This document shows, piece after piece, positions 17,414 through 26,731 of a stretch of DNA of 64,000 bases. Below the pieces are notes generated by a model. The model ran no database searches. It saw only the letters and a program-made list of their open reading frames with translations, and was not told the DNA's origin. The DNA is from JAOTYV01 sp041557595. GTDB taxonomy: Bacteria; Pseudomonadota; Alphaproteobacteria; UBA8366. The stretch spans positions 18,745 to 82,744 of the forward strand of contig JBFFGE010000002.1 of NCBI GenBank assembly GCA_041557595.1, read 5' to 3'. A program made the position numbers and the translations under genes. The first letter of the stretch is position 1. Each line of letters begins with the position of its first letter.

Positions 17414-17476
17414 CCGCGCAATTCAGGGGGGTGCGGGCCGATCGAGAGAATCGTCCTGTGGCGATGGGGTAAAGTT

Positions 17477-17553
17477 TGGCGCGCCCGGGAGGACTCGAAC
17501 CCCCAACCTCCTGATCCGTAGTCAGGCACTCTATCCAATTGAGCTACGGGCGC
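17477..17553 (-). tRNA. tRNA-Arg(ACG)
   Basis: Full cloverleaf on the minus strand: acceptor GCGCCCG/CGGGCGC, D-arm AGCTCAATTGGATAGAGT, anticodon stem CCTGA/TCAGG around loop CTACGGA (anticodon ACG, read as ICG), T-arm GGGGGTTCGAGTCCTCC and an encoded 3' CCA. No integrase or attachment duplication lies beside it. Confidence 0.96.
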
Positions 17554-17859
17554 ATCGCCGAGCGAACGAAGAAGTTCTTGCGGCCAAACGCCGCGCTTCA
17601 GCGGCTGCGGACACTAATGAAACGCAAGGCCCCTGACAAGTATGATTACAACAAGCGAATTTGCATTTTCCGACAGGCAATAAAACCAACTTGTCGCTTG
17701 ATAGGTGCTAAAGTAGTATCTCGACGAAATTTCCACCGGCCATGTTGGAGCGTGCGGTCTGAATTAATCCGATCTTAAGGGACCGTAAGCGTATACACTG
17801 GCTCCGGGGCGCGTGATGCGCCGTGACGGAAGTCAAGACGGTAAGGTGACCGCTTCATA
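17554..17859. other. Gap of 306 bp between tRNA-Arg and the lipoprotein gene
   Basis: No gene supported. It holds a candidate promoter (17691-17719), a small GC-rich inverted repeat near 17806-17822, and otherwise AT-richer sequence than the surroundings, as expected of a promoter region. Confidence 0.5.
17691..17719 (+). promoter_or_regulatory. Candidate promoter of the lipoprotein gene
   Basis: TTGTCG (17691-17696), 17 bp, TAGTAT (17714-17719). Four of six bases fit in each box. It would leave a leader of about 135 nt. Confidence 0.4.
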
Positions 17860-19032
17860 ATGATTGTACTTCGAAATGTTGGCGTTGTTGTCGCAGGCGG
17901 CCTGATGTTGGCCGCGTGCGGTTCGAGCTTTTGGCCTTCCCTGGGCGGCGGCGACTCGTCCGCGGACAAGAGCAGTGGGGAACGTATCGCCATTCCGCCT
18001 TCCAAGGCGGAGGCGTCGGCGCGGGCGCAAGACGAGCGCGGTTCCGGTCCGATTTCGACCATGCCGGAAGTCGCGGCGAAACCGGTAAACGCCCAACCCA
18101 AGCTGTCGGGCGCGTCGACGGGCACGTTTGTCGGCAAGAAAGTCGATGCGATGCGCGGCGACCTGGGCAAGCTGCAGAAGGCGGTGGCCCGGCTGGACGA
18201 ACGCATGCGGCAGATCCGCGGCGACTCGGCCGGCGCGACGAATCGGTATTACGGTGTCGTCGCGGCGATTGACGCCAAGCTGCAAGCCGGCACGACGCCG
18301 GGCAATCCGGTTCTGGTGCAGCGGTGGAACGAGGCGCAAAAGCAACTCAAGCGCGTCGAGGCCAGCATCTCGCAGATGAACAACCTCTCGAACGATGCAG
18401 GATCGGAAGCAAGCGTGGCCGGGTATCTGCTGGACAGCGTCCGCGCGACCTACACGCTCAGCGGCGCGGTCGATCAGGATCATGTGGACCTGCGCGCCCT
18501 GGAAGACGAAGTCAATCAATCGGTGGTGGTCATCGATCGCCTGTTGAATGAATTGAGCGACGATCTGAATCGCCAAACCACCTATCTCGCCAATGAGCGG
18601 CGTAACCTGACGGCCATGTCGATCGCCATCAAGAACGGCGAACGGTACGGCGCCAGCCTGGCGAACCGGGCCTTCGCGCAAGCCGAGGTGAAGGCCAGCC
18701 TCGCGGCGCGGACGCGCGGCCCCGACGCCGCGGCGCGGCCGCTTGTGGTCATCCGGTTCGACCGGTCGCGCGTGAACTATGAGCGCGTGCTCTACAATGC
18801 GGTCAGCCGGGCGCTCGAGCGGAAGCCGGGCGCGGCATTCGACATCGTCGCGGTCAGTCCGCGAACCGGATCGGCGGCGCAAGTCGTGTTGAACAGCACC
18901 GCGGCCAAGCGCAATGCGGAGAGCGTGATGCGGACGCTGTCGGAAATGGGGCTGCCGTCCAATCGCGTCAACCTGATCGCATCGTCGATCGGCACCGCGC
19001 AGTCCAACGAAGTGCGCATTTACGTCCGATAG
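17860..19032 (+). CDS. Lipoprotein with coiled-coil middle and OmpA-like C-terminus
   Basis: Residues 1-20 form a lipoprotein signal with lipobox LAAC (Cys20). After a low-complexity linker, residues about 90-260 are helical and coiled-coil-like (KLQKAVARLDERMRQIR, QWNEAQKQLKR-type heptads). The C-terminal 110 residues (VVIRFDRSRVNYERVLYNAV ... NLIASS) resemble an OmpA/peptidoglycan-associated fold: VNYE...VSRALE, RNAESV, and N-terminal beta strand. This suggests an outer-membrane-anchored protein that spans to the cell wall. I do not recognise a named family. Confidence 0.7.
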   Translation: MIVLRNVGVVVAGGLMLAACGSSFWPSLGGGDSSADKSSGERIAIPPSKAEASARAQDERGSGPISTMPEVAAKPVNAQPKLSGASTGTFVGKKVDAMRGDLGKLQKAVARLDERMRQIRGDSAGATNRYYGVVAAIDAKLQAGTTPGNPVLVQRWNEAQKQLKRVEASISQMNNLSNDAGSEASVAGYLLDSVRATYTLSGAVDQDHVDLRALEDEVNQSVVVIDRLLNELSDDLNRQTTYLANERRNLTAMSIAIKNGERYGASLANRAFAQAEVKASLAARTRGPDAAARPLVVIRFDRSRVNYERVLYNAVSRALERKPGAAFDIVAVSPRTGSAAQVVLNSTAAKRNAESVMRTLSEMGLPSNRVNLIASSIGTAQSNEVRIYVR

Positions 19033-19064
19033 AGTTTTGATGCCGGCAGTTGCCGGCGGAAATC

Positions 19065-19169
19065 AGACCATTTCTTATCTAAATTGGCTCATGTGAAATC
19101 GTCTATCTCTTGGTTCTTGCGCAAATACGTCGTCGCGAACCGTTTCGGTTCGCTCGGGATTTGCTCTAG
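19065..19169 (+). repeat. Dispersed structured repeat, family 2, copy A
   Basis: 105 bp between convergent genes, nearly the same as 29579-29684. Its last 50 bp are identical in the two copies and contain a perfect hairpin GCGAACC/GGTTCGC closed by an outer GCAAAT/ATTTGC. A first hairpin, GACCATTT/AAATCGTC, has one mismatch here. It ends in CTCTAG. Confidence 0.9.
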
Positions 19170-19179
19170 TGGCGGACTG

Positions 19180-20049
19180 TCAGCTTTTTTCGATCGCGAT
19201 ATTATCGATGAGCCGCGTGCCGCCTAGATGCGCGGCGGCAAAGACGCGCGCGCGGGCCTGCGACGGCAACTCGCCGCCGAGCGGCGCCAAGGAGTCCCCG
19301 TTCCGAATTTCAAGATAGTCGACCGGGTCGAAACCCGCGTCGCGCAACGCGGCCAAACCCCGGTCGAGTGCGGCCGCCATATCCGTGCCCTGTCGAACGT
19401 TTTTTGCGACCTCCTGCATGATTTGGTGCAGGCGCGGTGCGACGGCGCGTTGATCCGGTGTGAGATACCCGTTGCGGGAGGATAGGGCGAGGCCATCCGC
19501 TTCGCGCACCGTCGGTACGCCGACGATTTCGGTCGGAATATCCAGGTCGCGCGCCAGCCGCTGAACGACCAGCAATTGCTGGTAGTCCTTCTCGCCGAAA
19601 TAGGCGCGGTCGGGCAGCGATTGCAGCAGCAGTTTGCAGACGATGGTCGCGACGCCCTGAAAGAAGTGCGGGCGCACGGCGCCGCAGAGGCCTTCGCTTA
19701 CGCCCGCCACGGTGATGCGCGTCGCGAATCCATCGGTGTACATTTCGGGCGCGTCGGGCGCGAAGACGAGATCGGCGCCCAATGCCGACAGTTTTGCAAG
19801 ATCGGCGGTTTCCTCCCGCGGATAGGTTTCGAAATCCTCGGTCGGCCCGAATTGCGTCGGATTGACGAAGATCGTCACGACGGTCCGGCGGCAGTCGGCC
19901 AGGCTCGCCCCGACAAGCGCCAGATGGCCATCGTGCAGCGATCCCATGGTCGGCACCAATCCGATGGATGCGCCCTCGCCGCGCCAGGTGCGGATTTGGT
20001 CGCGGAGCCCGGCGATCGTGCGCACGATCTCGGGCGGGGAGGACGTCAT
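19180..20049 (-). CDS. panC: Pantothenate synthetase
   Basis: Joins pantoate and beta-alanine with ATP, giving pantothenate for CoA. The nucleotidyl-transferase signature MGSLHDGH is at residues 35-42; FVNPTQFGPTEDF, the second signature ALSSRNGYL and IVGVPTVREADGLA match PanC. 289 aa from the ATG at 20049, 5 bp after panB. Confidence 0.96.
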   Translation of the reverse strand: MTSSPPEIVRTIAGLRDQIRTWRGEGASIGLVPTMGSLHDGHLALVGASLADCRRTVVTIFVNPTQFGPTEDFETYPREETADLAKLSALGADLVFAPDAPEMYTDGFATRITVAGVSEGLCGAVRPHFFQGVATIVCKLLLQSLPDRAYFGEKDYQQLLVVQRLARDLDIPTEIVGVPTVREADGLALSSRNGYLTPDQRAVAPRLHQIMQEVAKNVRQGTDMAAALDRGLAALRDAGFDPVDYLEIRNGDSLAPLGGELPSQARARVFAAAHLGGTRLIDNIAIEKS

Positions 20050-20054
20050 GGCCG

Positions 20055-20891
20055 CTACTCCGCCGCCGGACGCGACTTCGCGGTGAAGCATTGCTCCGCA
20101 CCTGGAAACTTGCGGGCCCGGACGTCTTTGGCATACGCCGCCGCTGCTGCCTGGAGCTGATCGCCGAGGTCGGCGTACCGTTTGACGAATTTGGGTTTGA
20201 ATTTCGAAAACATGCCGACCAGGTCGTCGGTCACGAGGATCTGGCCGTCGCACGTCGGCGACGCGCCAATGCCGATGGTCGGTATTTCGACCTCTTCGGT
20301 TATCCGCTTCGCCAGCGGCTCCATGACGCCCTCGATCACCAGCGCAAAGGCGCCGGCGTCGGCGATGGCCACCGCGTCCTGCAGGATCTGCTCGGCCTCG
20401 TCGCCGTTGCGACCGTGAACCCGGTAGCCGCCCGCCGCGTTAACGTATTGCGGCAGCAGGCCGACATGGCCAAATACCGGAATGCCGCGCTCGCTGAGAA
20501 ACCGCACGGTCTCGGCCATCTCCGCGCCGCCTTCGAGCTTGATGCCCTGACAGCGGGTTTCCGCCATGATCCGCGCGGCGCTGCGGAACGCCTGTTCCGG
20601 GCTCTCCTGATAGCTGCCGAAGGGCAGGTCGACCATGACGCAGGCATGCGTCGTCGCGCGGGTCACCGCACGGCCATGCGCGATCATCATGTCGAGGGTC
20701 ACCCCGATCGTGCTGTCCATGCCGTAAATCACCATCGCCAGGGAATCGCCGACCAGCAACAGGTCCATATGCGGATCCAGCAGCTGGGCGACCGGCGCGG
20801 TATAGGCGGTCAGGCATGCCAGGGGTTCCTGGCCTTTTCGGCGGCGAATTTCGGGCACGGTCACCCGGCCCTGACGTTGCTTTTTGGTCAT
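20055..20891 (-). CDS. panB: 3-methyl-2-oxobutanoate hydroxymethyltransferase
   Basis: Makes ketopantoate, the first step to pantothenate. A TIM-barrel enzyme of 278 aa with LLVGDSLAMVIYGMDST, DLPFGSYQESPEQA, GIKLEGG, IPVFGHVGLLPQ and the metal and substrate residues of the family. panB-panC form a two-gene unit. Confidence 0.96.
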   Translation of the reverse strand: MTKKQRQGRVTVPEIRRRKGQEPLACLTAYTAPVAQLLDPHMDLLLVGDSLAMVIYGMDSTIGVTLDMMIAHGRAVTRATTHACVMVDLPFGSYQESPEQAFRSAARIMAETRCQGIKLEGGAEMAETVRFLSERGIPVFGHVGLLPQYVNAAGGYRVHGRNGDEAEQILQDAVAIADAGAFALVIEGVMEPLAKRITEEVEIPTIGIGASPTCDGQILVTDDLVGMFSKFKPKFVKRYADLGDQLQAAAAAYAKDVRARKFPGAEQCFTAKSRPAAE

Positions 20892-20952
20892 GTTTCAAAC
20901 CCGTTCTGGATGGCCGGCGCGGCGCGCATGGCCGGAAGGGTCAATCGAATCT

Positions 20953-20981
20953 TTCATATAGGAGCATTTTCGCCAAAACAA
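20953..20981 (-). promoter_or_regulatory. Candidate panB promoter
   Basis: On the minus strand TTGTTT (20976-20981), 17 bp, TATGAA (20953-20958), 60 bp before the panB start, in a locally AT-rich stretch. Confidence 0.35.
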
Positions 20982-21005
20982 TTGCTGCAATGCAAAATAA
21001 TTTTG

Positions 21006-22364
21006 TCACATGAGAGGTAGCTCGATACGGAAGATGGTGCCGTCCGCGCTGCTTTCGACAAGCTCGAGGTCCCCGCCGTGATTGCGTACCAGTTCGCGCG
21101 CGATCGCCAGGCCCAGCCCGGTGCCGCCGGCGCGAACCGACCCTTCGAAGGGTTGAAACAGCTTGTCGCGCGCGCGCGGCGGCAGGCCGGGCCCGTTATC
21201 GGCCACGTCAATGCGGACCCAGCGGCCATTGGTCGCCGCGTCGATTGCAACCGTCTCCGCGCCGGCTTCGGCCGCGTTCCGAACCAGATTGTTCAATATC
21301 CGGAATAGTTGATCCCGGTCGGCCTCGAGTTCGAGATCGGCGGGGATGCGGTTCTCCAGCGAGGCCTTGGCGTCTCCTGCCGTCGCCAGGCCGTCGCCGA
21401 GATCTTCGACCAGGGTGTGCAATGGAAAACGGCTGCGCGAGACATCCGGCTGGTCCTGACCGACAAAATCGAGCGTTTGGCTGCACAGGTTCACCGCGCG
21501 CTCGATCGATGAAAACAAGGTTGGCGTGACCCGGCGTACCTCGGGATCGTCGACGGCGCCGAGCCGGTCGGAAATCAGCAATGCGGACGCCAGAATGCCG
21601 CGAAGATCGTGATTGACCTTGGCCACCGCGGTGCCGAGCGCGGCCAGATGGGCGCGCTGCTTCAGGGTCGCCCGCAAGCGGGTCTGCATGCCCGCCAATT
21701 CGCGTTGCGCCGTGCCGATTTCGTCAAGGCGGGGCGACGGGATGATGACCCGTGTCGCGTCCTCCGGGTCTTCGCGAAAGGCCACCATATTGGCGGTGAT
21801 CGCGCGCATCGGCCGGACCAGCAACCAGTGCAGCGCCAGATAAACCAGCGACGCGGTAATCAGCGAGATGACGATCGAGAGCCCAAGGATACGCCAGCCG
21901 AAATCGATCATGGCGCGGCGCATCGGCGCTTCGTCGACAACGACCTCGATGGTCACCGATGGATCCTTCGGTGACGGGCCAATGATCCGGACGACGCGGT
22001 CCTCGGTGCGCCACAATGTCATGAACGTGTCGCGTAGATGCGGCAGCATACTCAATTTTTCCAGGCGAAAACTCTCGGCGACCGGTGGGGGCGTGGCGCT
22101 GCCGCTCAGGACCAACCGGGCGCCGCCGCGACGAACGAACAGACCGAAGGCGCCGACCTGACCGAGCAGCTCCTTGCGCAGCATTTCGCTGACCATTCTG
22201 TCCGGCGTCGCGTCCAGCGCCAGGATGGCGAGGTGGCCCAGGCCGAGCTTCTCCTCCATCCAACTTTCGCGGAATCGTGCGATCGAGGGCACGAATATCA
22301 GCACCTCCGCGATCATGACGAAGGCGATGGTCAGCACGAGCAGACGGGATGATAGACTTCTCAT
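21006..22364 (-). CDS. Sensor histidine kinase, orphan
   Basis: 452 aa: membrane helix at about 7-26, a periplasmic sensor region to about 155, a second helix (157-179), a HAMP-like linker, then the phospho-acceptor His252 in VNHDLRG and an ATP-binding domain with N-box LVRNAAEAG, G1 VADNGPGLP and G2 GGTGLGLAIAR. No response regulator is adjacent, so its partner is elsewhere. The signal sensed is unknown. Confidence 0.9.
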   Translation of the reverse strand: MRSLSSRLLVLTIAFVMIAEVLIFVPSIARFRESWMEEKLGLGHLAILALDATPDRMVSEMLRKELLGQVGAFGLFVRRGGARLVLSGSATPPPVAESFRLEKLSMLPHLRDTFMTLWRTEDRVVRIIGPSPKDPSVTIEVVVDEAPMRRAMIDFGWRILGLSIVISLITASLVYLALHWLLVRPMRAITANMVAFREDPEDATRVIIPSPRLDEIGTAQRELAGMQTRLRATLKQRAHLAALGTAVAKVNHDLRGILASALLISDRLGAVDDPEVRRVTPTLFSSIERAVNLCSQTLDFVGQDQPDVSRSRFPLHTLVEDLGDGLATAGDAKASLENRIPADLELEADRDQLFRILNNLVRNAAEAGAETVAIDAATNGRWVRIDVADNGPGLPPRARDKLFQPFEGSVRAGGTGLGLAIARELVRNHGGDLELVESSADGTIFRIELPLM

Positions 22365-22467
22365 GGCCGTTTCACGAAGCCGCGAACGCCTACCGTTTCA
22401 ACGAAGTGCCAGGGACCAGTGCGCACATGGCGGCAACCTTAGCGGAAAGAATCGCGATATGCGACGA

Positions 22468-23199
22468 TTAGCTTTTGCGGGCCTTGACGCGTTTATAGAC
22501 GATCGGGACGATCGCCAGAATTGCCAATCCGATCAAGGCAGTAAGTATTTCAGGGGTGAGAATGCCGCTGGCTGTAAATTCTTCCCCGGAATCGAATATG
22601 CTGCCGAGACCCGTGCCGACGGCGATGAAGACAAAGGTGCCCGGGATGATGCCGATAAAGGTCGCGATCACGAAGACCCGCAAGCTGACGCCGAGAAATG
22701 CCGGGACCAAATTCACGATGAAGAACGGAAAAAGCGGGATCAGGCGTAAAATCAGCAGATAATTCAACGCGTTTTCGCTGAAGCCTTCTTCCATTTTGCG
22801 CAGAAAAGGGCCCGCCTTGGCGCGCAGATAATCGCCCAACGCGGTCTTGGCCGCGAGGAACAGGATCGTTGCGCCGATGGTCGCCGCAAAGACGACATAC
22901 AGCGTGCCCAAGACCTGTCCGAAGAGGAAACCGCCGGTAATGGTCATCACGGCGCCGCCGGGAAGCGAGAACGCGACGACGGCAATGTAGAGGCCAATGA
23001 ACACCAGGGCCGCTAAAACGGCCGAATTCTGCACGTGATTGAGCAACCAGGCACGATTTTCGCGCAATGCCTCGAAGGTCAGATATTGATCGAGATCGAA
23101 GGCGAAAAAGGCGATCAGACCGGCGACCAGCACCAGGAGCGGAATAAGTTTCTTGGCGTCGAACCTCTTGGCGCTCCCGTCTCGTTGCTCCATTTCCAT
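22468..23199 (-). CDS. TVP38/TMEM64 family membrane protein
   Basis: About 243 aa with five to six hydrophobic segments and the family core: FSLPGGAVMTITGGFLFG, ATIGATILFLAAK and LRLIPLFPFFIVNLVPAF. This DedA-related fold is linked to lipid scrambling or transport, but bacterial roles are mostly unknown. The ATG at 23199 is chosen because GGAGAG lies four bases upstream; the frame extends 24 codons further without a ribosome binding site. Confidence 0.85.
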   Translation of the reverse strand: MEMEQRDGSAKRFDAKKLIPLLVLVAGLIAFFAFDLDQYLTFEALRENRAWLLNHVQNSAVLAALVFIGLYIAVVAFSLPGGAVMTITGGFLFGQVLGTLYVVFAATIGATILFLAAKTALGDYLRAKAGPFLRKMEEGFSENALNYLLILRLIPLFPFFIVNLVPAFLGVSLRVFVIATFIGIIPGTFVFIAVGTGLGSIFDSGEEFTASGILTPEILTALIGLAILAIVPIVYKRVKARKS

Positions 23200-23343
23200 C
23201 GGTCTCTCCAAATCTCGGCGGCGCAGGGCGATAGGGGTGTCTACTATGTGTCGGCCGGGGCCGCGATTCACCTTACTGTGAATACCCCGCTACTTTGAAC
23301 CGGCGGCGCCGAGACAGAATCGATATCCCACCCGATGGGTCAA

Positions 23344-23372
23344 TTGACTTGGATCAGGCGAACTTCTATACA
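23344..23372 (+). promoter_or_regulatory. Sigma-70 promoter of rpmH-rnpA
   Basis: TTGACT (23344-23349), 17 bp, TATACA (23367-23372), about 36 bp before the rpmH start. The best promoter match I see in the window. Confidence 0.65.
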
Positions 23373-23407
23373 CCGGGCTCGAAAGACAGGGGCACAGGAG
23401 ACTTGCC

Positions 23408-23542
23408 GTGAAACGCACCTATCAGCCAAGCCGCCTCGTGCGCAAGCGCCGCCACGGGTTTCGGTCCCGGATGGCGACGAAAGCGGGACGCCGCGTTTTG
23501 GCGCGCCGCCGAAAGAAGGGCCGCAACCGGCTCTCTGCCTGA
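23408..23542 (+). CDS. rpmH: Ribosomal protein bL34
   Basis: A 44-residue, highly basic protein, start GTG at 23408 with CAGGAG upstream. The start KRTYQPSRLVRKRRHGFRSR and the end RRKKGRNRLSA are the universal bL34 pattern. Followed by rnpA after 4 bp, as in almost all bacteria. Confidence 0.97.
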   Translation: MKRTYQPSRLVRKRRHGFRSRMATKAGRRVLARRRKKGRNRLSA

Positions 23543-23546
23543 CGTT

Positions 23547-23900
23547 ATGCGATGGGCTGTCTGCCCGATCAAACGCCGGCCGGAATATTTGCGGGTCGCC
23601 GCGCGTGGGCGCAAAGTCGCGATGCCCGGCCTGGTCCTGCAGGCCTGCCGGCGTTCGACGCAAGCGAGCCCGCTGCGCGTCGGGCTGACCGCCAGTCGCA
23701 GGGTCGGCGGCGCGGTTCAGCGCAACCGGGCGCGTCGACGCTTGCGCGAAGCCGTTGCGAGGGTTATGCCTCTGCACGCTGCCGCGGGGTATGACTATGT
23801 CGTCATCGCCCGCAGCGCGTCCGTGCGGCGTTCCTTTCCGGCGCTGACGCACGACCTTGAAATTGCCTTGAAGCGTCTTGATCTATGGCGCAACGATTAA
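23547..23900 (+). CDS. rnpA: Ribonuclease P protein component
   Basis: Binds the RNase P RNA and helps process tRNA 5' ends. 117 aa, basic; RRPEYLRVAARGRKVAMPG near the start and the RNR motif VGGAVQRNRARRRLREA are diagnostic. Lies between rpmH and yidD, overlapping neither. Confidence 0.95.
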   Translation: MRWAVCPIKRRPEYLRVAARGRKVAMPGLVLQACRRSTQASPLRVGLTASRRVGGAVQRNRARRRLREAVARVMPLHAAAGYDYVVIARSASVRRSFPALTHDLEIALKRLDLWRND

Positions 23901-23925
23901 TGCAGGATCGGAGCTTCTAACGCCA

Positions 23926-24213
23926 ATGGGTGCCGCCGCGAGAATCTTGCGTACCGCCATTCGCGGGTACCAGCTGTTCCTGTCGCCCTTTACGGTCGGC
24001 TCGTGCCGCTTTGCGCCGAGCTGTTCGCATTATGCGATGGAGGCGGTCGAGCGTCATGGTCCGGTCGTCGGCAGCTGGATGGCGGTGCGCCGCCTGGTCC
24101 GGTGTAATCCATGGGGCGGCAGCGGGTTCGATCCGGTCCCTCCCAAGGCTTCGGATTGCGGCCATGCGGCGGCTCTCTCACAAAAGGCGAACATTCGGGT
24201 GACGGCGCGATAA
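23926..24213 (+). CDS. yidD: Membrane protein insertion efficiency factor YidD
   Basis: Small membrane-associated factor that assists YidC-dependent insertion. 95 aa from the ATG at 23926: LRTAIRGYQLFLSP, then CRFAPSCSHYAMEAVERHG and RRLVRCNPWGGSGFDPVP, all family hallmarks. Its stop shares one base with the yidC start (TAATG). Confidence 0.95.
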   Translation: MGAAARILRTAIRGYQLFLSPFTVGSCRFAPSCSHYAMEAVERHGPVVGSWMAVRRLVRCNPWGGSGFDPVPPKASDCGHAAALSQKANIRVTAR

Positions 24214-26012
24214 TGGGCGATCAAAAAAATCTTCTTGTCGCAATCGTGCTGTCGATTGCCATCCTCTTTACCTATCAGATTTTTTACGAAATGCCGCGCG
24301 CCGATCGGGAGCGCGCGCAGCAGGCGAAGATAGCGCAGCAGAAAAAGGCGGCGCCGCAATCCGGAGCGCCGACAGTCGGCGCGCAAACCGGAAAGCCCGG
24401 CGCGGCGGCTGTGCCCGGGAGCGTCCCGGGCGATACGCCCCGTCTCGGTGTCGACACTTCCGGAGTTGTGGGGGCGACGACGGCGAGCCCGGCGGAACAG
24501 CGGGAAGCGGCCGTTAAGTCCGTGCCGAGGCTGGTCATCGATACACCGCGGCTCGAAGGTTCGATTTCCCTGAAGGGCGCGCGGATCGACGACCTGTTGC
24601 TCAAGGGATATCGCGAGACGATCAAGAAAGATAGCCCGCTGGTGGAGCTGTTGCAGCCGATCGGCACCAGCAAACCGTATTATGCCGAGTTCGGCTGGCT
24701 CGGCGACAGCTCGCTGAAATTGCCCAATCGCAATTCAGTATGGACCGCGGACCGCAATACCCTGACGCCGAACGTGGCCGCGACGCTGAGCTGGGACAAT
24801 GGCGCGGGTCTGGTTTTCGAGCAGCGGATCGCGCTCGACAAGAACTACATGTTCACGGTGACCCAGCGGGTCCGCAACAGCGGCGCCGATCCGGTAACGC
24901 TTGCACCCTATGGCCTGATTTCCCGCACAGGCACGCCTGAAATCCTGGGGTTCTATATCCTCCATGAAGGGCTGGTCGGCGTTCTCAATGACACGCTGAC
25001 CGAGGTGGATTATTCGGATCTGACCGAAGACGGACCAAAACGCTATGAAACGAATGGCGGCTGGCTCGGGATTACCGATAAATACTGGCTGACCGCGCTC
25101 GTTCCGGACCAGAAACAAACCATCAAGGCGAGTTTCAACAGCGGCAAGGCTAACGAGTTCAACAAATATCAGGCGGACTACCTGCTGGAATCGCGGACTG
25201 TCCCGGCGGGCGGCGAGATCGAACTCACGAACCACTTGTTCGCCGGGGTCAAGCAGGTGCCGCTGCTGGACGCGTATGAATCCGAACTCGGGATACCCCG
25301 CTTCGATCTCGCGGTGGATTTCGGCTGGTTCTATTTTCTCACCAAGCCGATTTTTTACGCCCTGCTCTGGCTGGAGAAGTTCATCGGCAATTTCGGTCTC
25401 GCCATTCTGGCGCTGACCGTCGGCATCAAACTGCTGTTCTTCCCGCTGGCCAACAAATCTTACAAGGCGATGGCCAAGATGAAGGCGCTGTCGCCGAAGA
25501 TGCAGGCCTTGAAGGAACGGTTCGGCGACGACCGCCAGAAGATGAACGAGCAGCTGATGAAGCTGTACAAGGATGAAAAGGTGAACCCGGCCGCCGGCTG
25601 CCTGCCGATGGTCATACAGATTCCGGTCTTCTTTGCGCTGTATAAGGTCCTGTTCGTCACCATCGAAATGCGTCACGCGCCGTTTTACGGTTGGATCCAG
25701 GATCTCTCGGCGCGCGATCCGCTGGGCATGCTGACGCTGTTCGGCCTGGTCGACTGGCAGGTGCCGGCGATGCTCGATGTCGTCAATATCGGCATCTGGC
25801 CCTTGATCATGGGCATCACCATGTACCTGCAGCAAAAACTCAATCCGGCGCCGACCGATCCGATACAGGCGAAGATCTTCATGTTCATGCCGATCATCTT
25901 CACCTTTATCCTCGCCCCCTTCCCGGCCGGTCTGGTGATTTACTGGGCCTGGAACAACGTGCTGGGAATCGCGCAGCAATGGACGATCATGAAGCGCATG
26001 GGCGTGAAGTGA
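24213..26012 (+). CDS. yidC: Membrane protein insertase YidC
   Basis: Inserts and folds inner-membrane proteins with or without Sec. 599 aa: first helix NLLVAIVLSIAILFTYQIFY, a Gln/Ala-rich linker, the large periplasmic beta domain, then five C-terminal helices (LAILALTVGIKLLFFPLANK, cytosolic helical hairpin KMKALSPKMQALKERFGDD, AAGCLPMVIQIPVFFALYKV). The start at 24213 is fixed by the overlap with yidD; engB overlaps its end by 4 bp. Confidence 0.97.
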   Translation: MGDQKNLLVAIVLSIAILFTYQIFYEMPRADRERAQQAKIAQQKKAAPQSGAPTVGAQTGKPGAAAVPGSVPGDTPRLGVDTSGVVGATTASPAEQREAAVKSVPRLVIDTPRLEGSISLKGARIDDLLLKGYRETIKKDSPLVELLQPIGTSKPYYAEFGWLGDSSLKLPNRNSVWTADRNTLTPNVAATLSWDNGAGLVFEQRIALDKNYMFTVTQRVRNSGADPVTLAPYGLISRTGTPEILGFYILHEGLVGVLNDTLTEVDYSDLTEDGPKRYETNGGWLGITDKYWLTALVPDQKQTIKASFNSGKANEFNKYQADYLLESRTVPAGGEIELTNHLFAGVKQVPLLDAYESELGIPRFDLAVDFGWFYFLTKPIFYALLWLEKFIGNFGLAILALTVGIKLLFFPLANKSYKAMAKMKALSPKMQALKERFGDDRQKMNEQLMKLYKDEKVNPAAGCLPMVIQIPVFFALYKVLFVTIEMRHAPFYGWIQDLSARDPLGMLTLFGLVDWQVPAMLDVVNIGIWPLIMGITMYLQQKLNPAPTDPIQAKIFMFMPIIFTFILAPFPAGLVIYWAWNNVLGIAQQWTIMKRMGVK

Positions 26013-26647
26013 CCTCGGCAGACGCCGAGCAAATTGAAGCCGCCCGCAAGCTATTTGCCCAGGAATGCCGGTTCGTGACCGGGGCGGCCGGCCTCGACGG
26101 GTTGCCGGCCGGCAGCTTGCCGGAAGTCGCCTTCGCAGGCCGGTCGAATGTCGGAAAATCCAGCCTGATCAATGCCCTGACCGGACGAAAAACCCTGGCC
26201 CGGACCTCGAACACGCCAGGCCGGACGCGGCAGCTGAACTTCTTCGATCTGGGCGGTCGGCTGATGATCGTCGACCTGCCGGGCTATGGCTTTGCGAAGG
26301 CGTCGAAGGCGGAGGCGCGGGCCTGGACCGGATTGACGCGCGACTATTTGCGCGGCCGGGCCGAGTTGCGCCGTCTGTGCCTCTTGATCGACGCCCGCCA
26401 TGGGTTGAAACCGTCGGATAGCGACCTCATGGCGATGCTGGCGGAGTCCGCGGTCCCCTACCGCGTCATCCTGACCAAGGCGGACAAGCCGAAAGCCGCG
26501 GAGCTCGCCGTCCGCCGCGCCGACATCGAGCAAGTATTGCGCGCCCATGCGGCCGCGATGCCGGAGGTCCTGGTGACGAGCGCGCGCAAGGGATCCGGAA
26601 TCGCCGAGCTGCGCGCCGATCTCGCCACGCTGGCGGCAGACTGCTGA
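26009..26647 (+). CDS. engB: Ribosome biogenesis GTPase
   Basis: YihA/YsxC GTPase for late 50S assembly, 212 aa. G1 GRSNVGKSS (44-52), G2 region TSNTPGRTRQLNFF, G3 DLPGYGFA, G4 TKADKPK and G5 TSARKG are complete. The GTG at 26009 overlaps the yidC stop (GTGA), indicating coupled translation. Confidence 0.96.
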   Translation: MTSADAEQIEAARKLFAQECRFVTGAAGLDGLPAGSLPEVAFAGRSNVGKSSLINALTGRKTLARTSNTPGRTRQLNFFDLGGRLMIVDLPGYGFAKASKAEARAWTGLTRDYLRGRAELRRLCLLIDARHGLKPSDSDLMAMLAESAVPYRVILTKADKPKAAELAVRRADIEQVLRAHAAAMPEVLVTSARKGSGIAELRADLATLAADC

Positions 26648-26731
26648 TTGGGTTAAAAAACCGGTCGAGCATCCTGCAGCCCGCCAATGCGCGTCCACGC
26701 CGGTGGACGCCGCGCTAAAGGTTTCCGAGCA

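Noticed and set aside
17477..17553. tRNA-Arg as integration site of a mobile island
   Set aside because: No integrase and no repeat of the tRNA 3' end found within the window.
23200..23407. Replication origin next to rpmH
   Set aside because: No DnaA boxes, no dnaA gene and no AT-rich unwinding element.
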